Shown: one piece after another, positions 8,509 through 17,441 of the stretch | Position numbering within the stretch: the stretch's first letter is position 1 | Layout: every line of letters starts with the position of its first letter | Assembly: GCF_001053095.1 (NCBI RefSeq) | Contig: NZ_CGBP01000027.1 | Coordinates: forward strand, 1 to 60,065 | Reading direction: 5' to 3' | DNA length: 60,065 bases | Origin: Yersinia similis | GTDB taxonomy: Bacteria; Pseudomonadota; Gammaproteobacteria; Enterobacterales; Enterobacteriaceae | Notes under the pieces: model-generated | What the model was told of the DNA's origin: nothing | The model's input: only the letters and a program-made list of their open reading frames with translations | Database searches by the model: none | Program-made: the position numbers and the translations under genes

Positions 8509-10758
8509 TTATTTCTTTTGCTGCATTTTTCGCAGTAACGGTGTGCACTGATTCTCTGCACCTTCACTGGGGGAGATCAGGGCCAGTAATGCCGCTGCCG
8601 GCGTTAATGTTACACCCAGTGCTGCCGCAACGGCACCTCGGGCAATCAACGCTCCGGTTTTCACTCCCACATCGGGGCGTTTAAAGGCCCCTTTGACATA
8701 CAGCGGCGAGCGTAGGGTCAGGATACGCAGCCCTTTGCTTTCAGGATCAATGGATAAATTCAGCCGCTCGGTGGCAAAATTAGCATTACCGGTAATATTG
8801 ATAATGGCATTTTCAGTATCGAAGACAAACACGTTCGGCGTCGCCACCCCATTACGCAACGTAATATCAGCCGCCGCACAGTTAATTTTCACCGTATCAT
8901 CACCAAACAGTTTCGCCATCAGATAGTTACCCACATTCAGGCCGAGCAACTCCATTAGGCTACGGCTGACCTGCCCCTGGCTCAGTAGCAAACGTACATT
9001 ACCGTTGCTGGTTGCTAACAGGCCTGCAACCGAGTTGCCTTCTGCGGTAAAGGAGGCATTACCACTCAAGCGCCCCAGGCTGCTCCGCATCGCCTGTACC
9101 TGTGGCAGTAATGCTTTTAATTGTATACGCCGGACATGCAAATCAACCTTGCCATGCATCGGGGTTTGGTGACTATCGAGGCGCAAAGTTGCATCCAGAT
9201 CCCCTCCCGCCATCCCAAACCGTAGCGGATCGAGCAATAACGCCCCCTCTTTTAAGACGACATGGGTGTACAGATCACTTAGCGGTAATGACTTATCCCT
9301 TTCAATACGCTTAGCCGTATAAATGACATCAGCGTCCATCACTCCCCAACTTTTGGTATCAAACGTTTCTGTCGGCAGGGTCTTATTGCCCGGCTGCCGA
9401 TTCCGTTCACCTCGTAGGGCTTTTTCCTGATTGGAGTCAGCCCCGATCAGCGGAGCCAAATCAGTGAAACGTAATTTTTCCGAATCGACCTGACCGGCTA
9501 ATTTCGCCCTGGGCTGGCTGTCGGTATACATCAGGTCACCGTGAATATCACTGTCACCAATCTTCCCATTAAAATTTTCATAATGATAAACCGCGCCCCC
9601 TGCTTGTTTTAGGCGAGCACTCAGATGACCCTCAGTATGATAAGCCGGGGTGGCGGGCAGTACGACATCGAGCAATGGATAGAGATTATCCAGACTGGTC
9701 CCGGATAAGGCCAATTGCAGATCCAGCCCCGCCAGATTTCCGGGATCGGTTAAGGTCCCGACGACGGCCACCTGAGTAGAACCGTAGCGCATATCCGCTT
9801 GCAGAGGGAACGGCACATTCGCGTCATTCATCGATATCATGCCCCCTATTTTTCCACTGCCCGTCAAGGGTTGCCCCTGATACTTACCTTCTACTTTCCA
9901 GCCGAAGAGGTAATCTGGGGTCGTGCTTTTTACCGTATCTGTCTCTGTCACAGGGTTAGTCGTGGCCGTTGATGTAGTCGTGACCGCTGCTGTAGTTGTG
10001 TCCACTGGTGTAGTTGTGTCCACTGGTGTAGTCGTGTCCACTGGTGTAGTCGTGTCCACCGAATGAGTGCTGGTCACCGAATTAGTACTGGCCCCGCGAC
10101 GCCCCCCCGTCACTTGTGCGAACGGCAACGCTTTAGCTAGCGGATCAATCACCGCGAGTAAATCAGCTTGTAGGATGGCATCTTTCAGCGTTATCTCACC
10201 GCGATCAAAAATAATATCGCCGATATCCACGGACCAAGACGAGTTATCCGTGGAGGTATTGGTCAGATTAAACGTCCAGTTGTTATTGCCATTCGCCAGG
10301 CGTTGCAAATGAATGTCTGGCTGTGTCAGCCAAAGGCGGGGGATACGAACTTCTTTGCTCAATAATGACAGCGGAGCAATACTGGCGTCGATTCGCTTAA
10401 GCGTCACCATCTCTCCGGTGGGAAACGCGTCGGAGAGCGGCGTGCCTTGTGCTGATTGAGCGTCACGGCTCTCTTGTGTGCTGATTAACGTCGTTGGGTT
10501 ACCCAAGACCAAATCTTCCGCATGGATATGCGGCCAGGGGATCCAACCGCGCCAGCCAGGGCCTTCGCCTTCTCGTGACCAATCCACACTCAAATTGCCA
10601 CGAATGGCAAAAGGCCGTTGCAACTCGGCGGAGACTTTTTGGTTAATCGTTGGCTTCAAGCGATTCCAGTCAAAAGAGGCGACAAATATCACCACCACCA
10701 CCAATGACAACAGGATAAACCCACTGACGCCCACCAATACTTTTCCGGTTTTTGTCAT
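8509..10758 (-). CDS. yhjG: AsmA family envelope protein (YhjG-type)
   Basis: A 749-residue protein with an N-terminal membrane segment (VLVGVSGFILLSLVVVVIFVA) followed by the AsmA signature FDWNRLKPTINQKVSAELQRPFAI and a large periplasmic beta-rich domain. The C-terminal AsmA_2-type region (about residues 560-700) includes LLSQGQVSRSLMELLGLN and NITGNANFATERLNL. AsmA-like proteins are thought to help phospholipid transport or outer-membrane assembly. I start at the eighth codon of the longest frame (10758) because GGAG is 6-7 nt upstream there. A Thr/Val/Pro-rich low-complexity stretch near residues 230-280 is encoded by an 18-bp tandem repeat. Confidence 0.85.
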   Translation of the reverse strand: MTKTGKVLVGVSGFILLSLVVVVIFVASFDWNRLKPTINQKVSAELQRPFAIRGNLSVDWSREGEGPGWRGWIPWPHIHAEDLVLGNPTTLISTQESRDAQSAQGTPLSDAFPTGEMVTLKRIDASIAPLSLLSKEVRIPRLWLTQPDIHLQRLANGNNNWTFNLTNTSTDNSSWSVDIGDIIFDRGEITLKDAILQADLLAVIDPLAKALPFAQVTGGRRGASTNSVTSTHSVDTTTPVDTTTPVDTTTPVDTTTAAVTTTSTATTNPVTETDTVKSTTPDYLFGWKVEGKYQGQPLTGSGKIGGMISMNDANVPFPLQADMRYGSTQVAVVGTLTDPGNLAGLDLQLALSGTSLDNLYPLLDVVLPATPAYHTEGHLSARLKQAGGAVYHYENFNGKIGDSDIHGDLMYTDSQPRAKLAGQVDSEKLRFTDLAPLIGADSNQEKALRGERNRQPGNKTLPTETFDTKSWGVMDADVIYTAKRIERDKSLPLSDLYTHVVLKEGALLLDPLRFGMAGGDLDATLRLDSHQTPMHGKVDLHVRRIQLKALLPQVQAMRSSLGRLSGNASFTAEGNSVAGLLATSNGNVRLLLSQGQVSRSLMELLGLNVGNYLMAKLFGDDTVKINCAAADITLRNGVATPNVFVFDTENAIINITGNANFATERLNLSIDPESKGLRILTLRSPLYVKGAFKRPDVGVKTGALIARGAVAAALGVTLTPAAALLALISPSEGAENQCTPLLRKMQQKK
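9991..10062. repeat. 18-bp in-frame tandem repeat within the AsmA-like gene
   Basis: Four near-perfect 18-bp units (TGTAGTTGTGTCCACTGG with a T/C variant at base 7) at 9991, 10009, 10027 and 10045; the last unit ends CACCGA. On the minus strand each encodes the six residues PVDTTT. The frame is preserved, so this is a candidate variable-number repeat altering linker length. Confidence 0.9.
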
Positions 10759-11035
10759 AATAGCTCCATGCTTCTGCATTCAATCACGGTGAATCTACGC
10801 ATTCTCTCTAAGGGTAGCGTATTGGGTCTCTATCCTCGATTAAGGCCTGTTCAAATAGGGAGTTATGCCGAATATTTTAATCAAAGAATCCAACAGGAAA
10901 AACCATTAGTTGGCCAATCATGAGGCTCCAGACGATATCGTTAACCCTCGTTAAGAATGGACCAGAATCCACTATTTAGACAGTTGAAATCCGGTTATAC
11001 CGTTAGAACCCGTGAGGCAGGCGGGCGAATATGAA

Positions 11036-11053
11036 AGGCGATCATTATCGCCT
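11036..11053 (-). terminator. hairpin downstream of pdeH
   Basis: AGGCGAT and ATCGCCT form a 7-bp stem with a 4-nt loop, 10-27 bp beyond the pdeH stop. No clear U-tract follows on the minus strand, so termination is uncertain. Confidence 0.35.
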
Positions 11054-11062
11054 CTGGGAGGG

Positions 11063-11890
11063 TTAGCCACAAAACAGCATCGGGAGTGCCTGTAACCCAT
11101 CAAATGATGTCGGTCGAGAAAGATAATAGCCCTGCGCAGCAACAGCATCGGAACGCTGCACCATCGCCCATTCTTGAGAAGTTTCCACCCCTTCAACAAT
11201 AACGCCTTTACTGTAGCGATCCATTAATGTGACTAGCGTGAAAAAGAGCCGGTTTCCTGCCTCGCTTTCTTGCAATACGGTAAACAAATCTCTGGCCACT
11301 TTAATATATTCATAGCGCCAGCTAATGAATGAGGTGAAATTCGCCAGCCCGCTACCGAAATCGTCCAACCAGAGTCGATCCGCTTCGGCAATACGCGCAA
11401 AGGGGGTATCCAGTGAAGTATCAACGTGTTCAAGTAGCTCAAAACGGATATAAGGCATCGCATCAATCAGCCGTTTGGCCACATGATCCTCCTGCATTGC
11501 CACCAATACCTGACCATCAATATTGATTGATACCAACACCGAGTGATGAACAAATATCTGATGCCACTGCTTAACCATGTTCAACTGCTCAAGCACCACA
11601 TCCAGACGGGCACGCGTGCTGATAGCACTGAAGTAAGCTTCCGGTGATAAACGAGTATCCGGTGCTGAGGGGTGAAAAACAGCCGTGAGCAACTCAATCG
11701 CCAGCAACGCCCCGGATGTGCGATAAATGGGTTGAAAAGTATACCGCCGCTGACATTGCCGCCAGAAGCTCTGTCCTTGTGTTCGTTCAATTTCTTTGAT
11801 CTGACCGAACTTCTTTGTCTGATCAATCGCGGCAAAGGATGGCGCAAGTAAGGCTGATATTCTGTTAGTCATCATCAGTTTAGTCGCCAT
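11063..11890 (-). CDS. pdeH: cyclic-di-GMP phosphodiesterase, EAL domain (YhjH/PdeH)
   Basis: A 275-residue stand-alone EAL-domain protein that hydrolyses c-di-GMP. Catalytic landmarks are present: the EAL-position motif reads ELL (AIELLTAV), as it does in E. coli YhjH, followed by NIDGQ, FELLEH, DDFGSG, KVARD and EGVET. There is no GGDEF or sensor domain and no membrane segment. In E. coli this is the main flagellar-regulon phosphodiesterase that keeps c-di-GMP low so YcgR does not brake the motor. A near-consensus sigma-28 promoter at 11976-12002 supports the same role here. Met6 and Met7 are alternative starts. Confidence 0.9.
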   Translation of the reverse strand: MATKLMMTNRISALLAPSFAAIDQTKKFGQIKEIERTQGQSFWRQCQRRYTFQPIYRTSGALLAIELLTAVFHPSAPDTRLSPEAYFSAISTRARLDVVLEQLNMVKQWHQIFVHHSVLVSINIDGQVLVAMQEDHVAKRLIDAMPYIRFELLEHVDTSLDTPFARIAEADRLWLDDFGSGLANFTSFISWRYEYIKVARDLFTVLQESEAGNRLFFTLVTLMDRYSKGVIVEGVETSQEWAMVQRSDAVAAQGYYLSRPTSFDGLQALPMLFCG

Positions 11891-11975
11891 GTTTCAGGGC
11901 ACCAGACAGCAATGGCGGGGTGGCTATCGCTGTCATGCTGACATCCTGTGGTAAACGGTTTTCCTTCTGCTGATG

Positions 11976-12002
11976 TTATCGACTCAGGCGACCAGAACTT
12001 TA
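11976..12002 (-). promoter_or_regulatory. sigma-28 (FliA) class 3 flagellar promoter of pdeH
   Basis: On the minus strand the sequence reads TAAAGTTC-N11-GTCGATAA, matching the FliA consensus TAAAGTTT-N11-GCCGATAA at 14 of 16 positions with exact spacing. The -10 lies about 85 bp upstream of the pdeH start, giving a leader of roughly 75 nt. Position, spacing and target gene agree with flagellar control. Confidence 0.85.
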
Positions 12003-12107
12003 TATATGGCGATAACAGATTATTACACCGACACACGCTGGCACGGTGCAATAAAGCCATCTACAGTCGTAGACGCAATAATGCGACTAGCACTAATGGA
12101 GCTAAAC

Positions 12108-12308
12108 ATGCCTTACGTCAATATTAAAATCACCCGCGAAGGGGCCACTGCGGAACAGAAAAAACAGCTTATCGCCGGTGTCACCCAGCTACTGGTCGAT
12201 ACATTAGGTAAAAATCCAGCGACGACCGTGGTGGTGATTGATGAAGTGGATACCGATAACTGGGGTATTGGTGGGCGCAGCGTCACTGACCTGCGGCAAT
12301 CGTCATAA
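12108..12308 (+). CDS. 4-oxalocrotonate tautomerase family protein
   Basis: A 66-residue small tautomerase. The start is set by GGAG 7-8 nt before ATG and by the family rule that Pro follows the initiator Met (MPYVNIKITREG), since Pro is the catalytic base after Met removal. A longer in-frame reading from 11973 would bury this Pro and has no support. The body (EQKKQLIAGVTQLLVDTLGKNP, then TVVVIDEVDTDNWGIGG) fits the family, including the WGIGG loop. The physiological substrate is unknown. It lies between pdeH, which diverges from it, and kdgK, and is probably transcribed alone. Confidence 0.85.
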   Translation: MPYVNIKITREGATAEQKKQLIAGVTQLLVDTLGKNPATTVVVIDEVDTDNWGIGGRSVTDLRQSS

Positions 12309-12413
12309 TTTTGATGTGCAACGCGGGAAACTTGCCGGTTTCCCGACTTACATCATAAAAAATTTAAAACACCGTTTTAATCCTATTGACTCTGGATCAG
12401 CCAGCAGTGAGAC

Positions 12414-12530
12414 TATACCCTAACTAATTCAAGTTGCAGGAAGTCGGCAAGCGAGAAGATCCCGATGAGCTTACATAACGGGTTGTTGAGCGTGGCCAAC
12501 ACACATGCTGCTTGAATGATGACGGGTATA
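12414..12530. repeat. ERIC-like dispersed repeat
   Basis: A 117-bp element bounded by TATACCC and GGGTATA. Its interior resembles ERIC sequences (GATCCCGATGAGCTTACATAA, then GTTGAGCG, GCCAACACACATGC and GCTTGAA). Ends and interior are shared with the elements near 19278, 43183 and 53600. It separates the tautomerase gene from kdgK. Confidence 0.75.
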
Positions 12531-12586
12531 TACCTCTATTTCATTCCCATCACTGATCTACAAACTCAGGAATAGGCCAGCTTTCC

Positions 12587-13531
12587 ATGACCAGCAAAAA
12601 TATTGCCGTTATCGGCGAATGCATGATTGAACTGTCACAAAAAGGTACCGATCTTAGCCGGGGCTTTGGTGGTGATACGCTGAATACCGCAGTGTATATT
12701 GCCCGTCAGGTTTCAGCGCCGAACTTGAATGTACATTATGTGACTGCCCTGGGTACCGACAGTTTTAGTGAAGAAATGCTGACCGCTTGGCAGCAAGAAA
12801 ATATCCAGACTGATCTTATTCAGCGTATGGATAATAAATTACCGGGGCTCTATTTTATCGAGACCGATGATAGCGGTGAACGTACCTTCTATTATTGGCG
12901 TAATGATGCGGCCGCCCGCTTCTGGCTAACCAGCCCTGCCGCAGACGATATTTGCCAGCGTCTGGAAACATTCGATTACCTGTATCTCAGTGGTATCAGC
13001 CTTGCCATCCTCGACAGTGCATCGCGCCAGCGTTTGCTGAAATTATTACGTGCCTGCCGCGCAAAGGGTGGCAAAGTTATTTTTGATAACAACTACCGCC
13101 CACGCCTGTGGCAAAGCAAAGAAGAAACTCAAGAAGCTTACCGCGACATGCTGGCCTGTACAGATATTGCGTTCCTGACCTTGGACGATGAAGACATGCT
13201 GTGGGGCGAGAAGCCGCTGGAACAGGTGATTGACCGGACACAAGCACTGGGTGTGAGCGAGATTATTATCAAGCGTGGGGCCGATTCCTGCATCGTCTGG
13301 GTGAAAGAAGGTTTTGAAGCCCAGCAGTATGATGTTCCCGCCGTCAAACTGCCGAAAGAAGACGTGGTGGATACTACCGCAGCAGGAGACTCCTTCAGCG
13401 CAGGTTATCTGGCTATCCGCCTGACGGGTGGCAATGCCCACGATGCCGCCGTCCGAGGTCATTTAACCGCCAGCACCGTAATCCAGTACCGTGGTGCCAT
13501 TATCCCTCTGGCTGCCATGCCCGTCGCTTAA
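12587..13531 (+). CDS. kdgK: 2-dehydro-3-deoxygluconokinase
   Basis: A 314-residue PfkB-family sugar kinase that phosphorylates 2-keto-3-deoxygluconate, the step before the KDPG aldolase in pectin and hexuronate breakdown. Visible motifs are the N-terminal GECMIELS, the substrate loop FGGDTLNTAVYIARQ and the C-terminal PfkB signature DTTAAGDSFSAGYLA with the catalytic Asp. It is almost collinear with E. coli KdgK. AGG lies about 10 nt before the ATG. The gene stands alone on the plus strand. Pectate lyase and KdgM genes lie 4 kb away, so KDG made from pectin can be used by a neighbouring locus. I found no convincing KdgR box directly upstream. Confidence 0.95.
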   Translation: MTSKNIAVIGECMIELSQKGTDLSRGFGGDTLNTAVYIARQVSAPNLNVHYVTALGTDSFSEEMLTAWQQENIQTDLIQRMDNKLPGLYFIETDDSGERTFYYWRNDAAARFWLTSPAADDICQRLETFDYLYLSGISLAILDSASRQRLLKLLRACRAKGGKVIFDNNYRPRLWQSKEETQEAYRDMLACTDIAFLTLDDEDMLWGEKPLEQVIDRTQALGVSEIIIKRGADSCIVWVKEGFEAQQYDVPAVKLPKEDVVDTTAAGDSFSAGYLAIRLTGGNAHDAAVRGHLTASTVIQYRGAIIPLAAMPVA

Positions 13532-13581
13532 TAACCCGTTTGAGCGATTACTCGTTATTAGATCGTTAATAACAGACCGTT

Positions 13582-13624
13582 AATGACCGATCGTTACAGG
13601 ATAAACCTACAGCAATCGGTCATT
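13582..13624. terminator. inverted repeat between kdgK and yhjJ
   Basis: AATGACCGAT at 13582-13591 pairs perfectly with ATCGGTCATT at 13615-13624 across a 23-nt loop. It sits between two convergent genes, where a shared terminator would be expected, but the loop is long and only a weak T run follows. Confidence 0.4.
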
Positions 13625-13718
13625 TTACGACTGGCTAACGTGGCTTTAATCCGGTGTTAGCCGCCCCAAAAACGCCCTATGTTTATTATTTTTTCATCAC
13701 TCGTTCGTTATTTGTTCA

Positions 13719-15218
13719 TTATTGCGCGGTTGTCGGCATAACAGGCGCGGCTTCTGCCGTTTCAGCAGGTGCAACCTCTCCTTCCGCCACCGTCTGTGGT
13801 GCCATAATGCCGTTATAGCTTTCCTGCAACGCCTTCACATTAACTTCAGGCTCACCTTTCGGTTGCATCAGAACCAAGGTGGTATCTTGCGAAAGTTGCT
13901 GTTTCAACTCCCGGTTCAGCTCTGCCAGCGTCAACCCAGACAAAAATGTCTGCCGCAATTTTTGATACTGTTCCGGCGCGATGTCCACAACACCACTTTG
14001 TTGTGAACGCAGACGTTGGCTCATCAAAATATCGGTATCAGTACGAGCATAGGTGGCGAACAACTTACTGAGTTGGTCATTTTTCTGTGTCATCAACGCA
14101 TCAAACTCAGCCTGGCTCAGGCCGTTAGCACGCAATGCCGCCAACTCACGGGCGACAAATATCATATTTGCTGTCAGGTTCTCAACGGGGGTATTCAAGT
14201 GAATAGCACACTGGGCGCGTTGATACTGCACCCGACAATCAAAGCCCAGTTTTAGGTTCTTCTGATTATTTTTCTCCAACACCTGCTTGATATGCCAGAA
14301 CAGTGCTTCACGGGCTAAATCGCTGCGCCAATAGAGGCTCAGGGCCATAGAGTCCTGAATGGGGTGCCATGGGGTATCCCACATCAACGATAACGTGTCC
14401 TGCCCCGCCTGTTCATTCATCAAACTCACCGGTTCTGGTGGTAGCGGAGCTAAGGTTGCGACTGCCGCTGGCGCGGTACGCTTACCTTTCAGCTCAGAAA
14501 ACGCTTTACTGATTTGGGCTACAATACTACGGCTATCAACATTACCGACCACATACAGTGTCATCGCATCTGGGGTATACCATTGCTGATAAAACTGCTT
14601 TAGTTTCTCAACATCGACCGGTTGCGTCACTGGCTGGCCTGGATCGTGGCCTATTAAAGAAGAACCTTTGAGACGGTAACGCCACCACGGTTCCTGAATA
14701 TTTTGTGGGAAAGTCGCAATCGGATCGGTTGCAGTGTTTAAGGCTGCATTAACCGTTTGCTCACTTACCGCCAGATTACCCGCAGTATCAGATAACCATG
14801 CCAACGCATCCTTCAGCAGATCAGGACGGTTATTGGGCAAGCTCAGGCTGTATAAGGTGAAATCATACGATGTAATGGCCGGTGGCAATGGGCGTTCGCT
14901 ATCGACCCCTTGCTGCCATAGCGACTGGAGTTGGGCTGGAGTAAAACTCGCGCTGCTCATTAATGCGAGACGAGGCAATAAATGAGCAAAGCCCACTTCC
15001 TGTGTGTTTTCGGATAATGATCCGGTATTGACGACCAGACGTAGCTCGATCCGATCGCTTGGGCGTTGCGGCGTTGCCAGCAACTGCCATGAAAACCCAT
15101 TATCTAACTTTCCCTGCTGCCAGGCAGGATCGGGTTGTAGTGCTTCAGCCTGCACATTATTGCTGGCCGCCGCCAATAATAACCCACCAACCATAAGACG
15201 AATTTTGGTGCCCTGCAT
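13719..15218 (-). CDS. yhjJ: M16-peptidase-like periplasmic protein YhjJ
   Basis: A 499-residue protein with a signal peptide (LMVGGLLLAAASNNVQA-EA) and the two-domain M16 (insulinase/processing peptidase) fold. The zinc-binding HxxEH of active M16 enzymes should sit near residue 80, where the sequence reads VGFAHLLPRLALMSS; the second His and the Glu are missing, so proteolytic activity is unlikely. The C-terminal M16 region includes YTPDAMTLYVVGNVDSRSIV, followed by an Ala/Pro/Glu-rich tail. The family is normally called a predicted zinc peptidase, a label this sequence does not support. Gene order kdgK-yhjJ-dctA matches E. coli. Confidence 0.88.
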   Translation of the reverse strand: MQGTKIRLMVGGLLLAAASNNVQAEALQPDPAWQQGKLDNGFSWQLLATPQRPSDRIELRLVVNTGSLSENTQEVGFAHLLPRLALMSSASFTPAQLQSLWQQGVDSERPLPPAITSYDFTLYSLSLPNNRPDLLKDALAWLSDTAGNLAVSEQTVNAALNTATDPIATFPQNIQEPWWRYRLKGSSLIGHDPGQPVTQPVDVEKLKQFYQQWYTPDAMTLYVVGNVDSRSIVAQISKAFSELKGKRTAPAAVATLAPLPPEPVSLMNEQAGQDTLSLMWDTPWHPIQDSMALSLYWRSDLAREALFWHIKQVLEKNNQKNLKLGFDCRVQYQRAQCAIHLNTPVENLTANMIFVARELAALRANGLSQAEFDALMTQKNDQLSKLFATYARTDTDILMSQRLRSQQSGVVDIAPEQYQKLRQTFLSGLTLAELNRELKQQLSQDTTLVLMQPKGEPEVNVKALQESYNGIMAPQTVAEGEVAPAETAEAAPVMPTTAQ

Positions 15219-15510
15219 GTGAACCCCTACTTAATAAACTATCCAATTTTTAAATAATGCAATTTTTAACGTTATTTCATCCTGCCAACACCCTGCATTG
15301 GGTGGTTACACCGACTTGCATAAATCAAGCCAGTTTTTGGAGCTCATTGCTATGCGACTGTAATTGGATGAAAAATAAACGGCCATCACCACAGTGAGAG
15401 CCGAATGTGGGAGTGTACCATTCTGTTAGACCACGTGCTTTTGCCGATGTCACTCATCAGTATGAAAAATAGTATTTATAGAAAAATGAATGGCGACATT
15501 ATGCAGAGAC

Positions 15511-15539
15511 GCTACCGGTGACAGCAAGCCACCGATAGC
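15511..15539 (-). terminator. hairpin downstream of dctA
   Basis: GCTACCGGTG and CACCGATAGC pair over 10 bp (one G-U on the transcript) with a 9-nt loop, about 45-70 bp past the dctA stop. No U-tract follows on the minus strand; it may be a 3' stabilising structure and not an intrinsic terminator. The rest of the 363-bp gap between dctA and yhjJ shows nothing further. Confidence 0.4.
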
Positions 15540-15581
15540 GAATTGAAGGGAGAAATATCTGATTTTTACTACTAAACGATA

Positions 15582-16871
15582 TCAGGACACAGAAGGGCTG
15601 CTTTTTACGTTAGGCAGAACTTTATTTGATAGCGCCGCTTGCAGTTGATCATTGTCCAGTTGCTTACACCATTTAGCGACCACGATGGTGGCAACACCAT
15701 TCCCCACCAGATTAGTCAGGGCGCGAGCCTCGGACATAAAACGGTCAATCCCCAGAATCAGTGCCAACCCAGCCAGAGGTAAATGCCCAACCGCAGAAAT
15801 GGTGGCTGCCAACACAATAAAGCCACTGCCTGTGACACCTGCCGCACCTTTTGAGGAGAGCAGCAGCACCACCAGCAATGTCACCTGATGCATAATATCC
15901 ATATGGGTGTTAGTCGCCTGAGCGATAAATACCGCCGCCATCGTCAGGTAAATAGAGGTGCCATCTAGGTTAAATGAGTAGCCTGTTGGGATAACCAGGC
16001 CCACTACCGATTTTTTACACCCGGCGTTCTCCATTTTATCCAACATGCGAGGGAGTACTGACTCAGAAGAGGAGGTGCCTAACACGATCAATAGCTCTTC
16101 TTTGATATAACGGATAAATTTGAAGATATTAAAACCATTGAATCTCGCAATCGTGCCAAGTACCAAAACGACAAACAGAATACAGGTCAAATAGAAGCAG
16201 AGGATTAATTGCCCCAATTGCACCAGACTTCCTACACCATATTTACCGATAGTAAAGGCCATCGCACCGAAAGCCCCGAGCGGTGCCAAGCGCATGATCA
16301 TATTGATGACACCAAAAATAACACGGGAGAAGCTTTCAATAACATTGAAAATCAACTGCCCCTTGTCACCCAAACGGTGTAAAGCAAAACCAAACAAGAC
16401 TGCAAACAGTAAGACCTGCAGAATGTTGCCGCTGGCAAATGCGCCAACTACGCTACCGGGAATAATATCCAGCAAGAATGGAATAATCCCCTGTTGCGAG
16501 GCTTGCTCAGCATAAAGTGCAACCGCTTTAGCATCCAATGTTGCAGGATCGATATTCATCCCAGCGCCGGGTTGCACCACGTTAACCACCACTAAACCAA
16601 TCAGCAGCGCCAGAGTACTGACAATTTCAAAATAGAGCAGTGCAATCGCCCCCGTACGGCCAACGGCCTTCATACTCTCCATGCCCGCGATACCAGTAAC
16701 AACGGTACAAAAAATGACGGGAGCAATAATCATTTTAATTAATTTAACAAACCCATCACCCAGCGGTTTCATCTGAGCGCCTATTTCTGGGTAGAAATGG
16801 CCTAGTAACACACCAATAGTTATCGCCGTTAGCACTTGAAAATAAAGTGTTTTAAAAATAGAGACTTTCAT
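15582..16871 (-). CDS. dctA: C4-dicarboxylate transport protein DctA
   Basis: A 429-residue DAACS-family symporter importing succinate, fumarate, malate and aspartate with protons or sodium. Family landmarks are visible: the N-terminal [41 protein letters not shown], the serine-rich re-entrant loop [13 protein letters not shown], the helix [19 protein letters not shown], and the second hairpin [19 protein letters not shown]. Its length equals the E. coli protein. AAGGAC lies 7 nt before the ATG. It is monocistronic. The 360 bp upstream must contain its promoter, but I cannot place CRP or DcuR sites with confidence. Confidence 0.95.
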   Translation of the reverse strand: MKVSIFKTLYFQVLTAITIGVLLGHFYPEIGAQMKPLGDGFVKLIKMIIAPVIFCTVVTGIAGMESMKAVGRTGAIALLYFEIVSTLALLIGLVVVNVVQPGAGMNIDPATLDAKAVALYAEQASQQGIIPFLLDIIPGSVVGAFASGNILQVLLFAVLFGFALHRLGDKGQLIFNVIESFSRVIFGVINMIMRLAPLGAFGAMAFTIGKYGVGSLVQLGQLILCFYLTCILFVVLVLGTIARFNGFNIFKFIRYIKEELLIVLGTSSSESVLPRMLDKMENAGCKKSVVGLVIPTGYSFNLDGTSIYLTMAAVFIAQATNTHMDIMHQVTLLVVLLLSSKGAAGVTGSGFIVLAATISAVGHLPLAGLALILGIDRFMSEARALTNLVGNGVATIVVAKWCKQLDNDQLQAALSNKVLPNVKSSPSVS

Positions 16872-17230
16872 AACAATGTCCTTTTGAAGAGTGACACGGC
16901 GGCATGTCGTTTTACTTTCAGTGATGAATAAGCAACACTTTCGTTTAACCGTGATTGCGCGAAAAATAACACTCCCATAACAATATATAAATTATTAGTT
17001 GTACTGGATTGCACCCTTCGCGTGAAATTAAGAACTGAAACGCTTCAAGCGACAGCAATGCCATCGCCACCCTCAAAATAACCAGATATTTATAAAGGTT
17101 AATATGTGGTGAACTCATGCTGTTATGAACAGAACCATTGGTGTGATAAGCCATTGGGGTAAAAGCGCGAAAAAGAGAGGGGGGAGAATTCTGGCCGTCT
17201 AAATGAGGTTATCGATTTTTTAGCTTGTTC

Positions 17231-17314
17231 TTACCTATCAACAATCTGTGCGGCATAAACCGGTACACAGAACAGTGCGCCCAGTAGGAACGTCGCTAAA
17301 ATTTGTTTTTTCAT
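17231..17314 (-). CDS. 27-residue signal-peptide-like small ORF downstream of pelP
   Basis: A very short frame that reads as an almost bare secretion signal: basic start (MKKQ), hydrophobic core (ILATFLLGALFCV), then PVYA-AQIVDR and a stop. AAGGA lies about 9-10 nt before the ATG, so it should be translated. It lies 128 bp downstream of pelP on the same strand. It may be the surviving 5' end of a secreted pectinolysis protein, or a true micro-protein. Sequence after the stop shows no recognisable continuation in any frame. No function is proposed. Confidence 0.45.
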   Translation of the reverse strand: MKKQILATFLLGALFCVPVYAAQIVDR

Positions 17315-17411
17315 CTCAGTGGTGTCCTTTTTATTGCAGTGCAATAACCCGTGGGGAAAAGTGCCAGAGGCAAACCGACTCTGGGGAGCAGCAGCCCGGC
17401 ACTTTTACCAG

Positions 17412-17435
17412 CAGCGGCCAATCGGGTGGCCGCTG
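17412..17435 (-). terminator. perfect 9-bp hairpin downstream of pelP
   Basis: CAGCGGCCA and TGGCCGCTG pair perfectly across a 6-nt loop, starting 7 bp after the pelP stop. A U-tract is lacking on the minus strand. It may terminate or attenuate transcription before the small ORF at 17231-17314, or protect the pelP mRNA 3' end. Confidence 0.5.
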
Positions 17436-17441
17436 TCGGGG

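Noticed and set aside
12540-12586. KdgR operator directly before kdgK
   Set aside because: Only one half site (TTTCAT) is present; the other half does not match at the required spacing.
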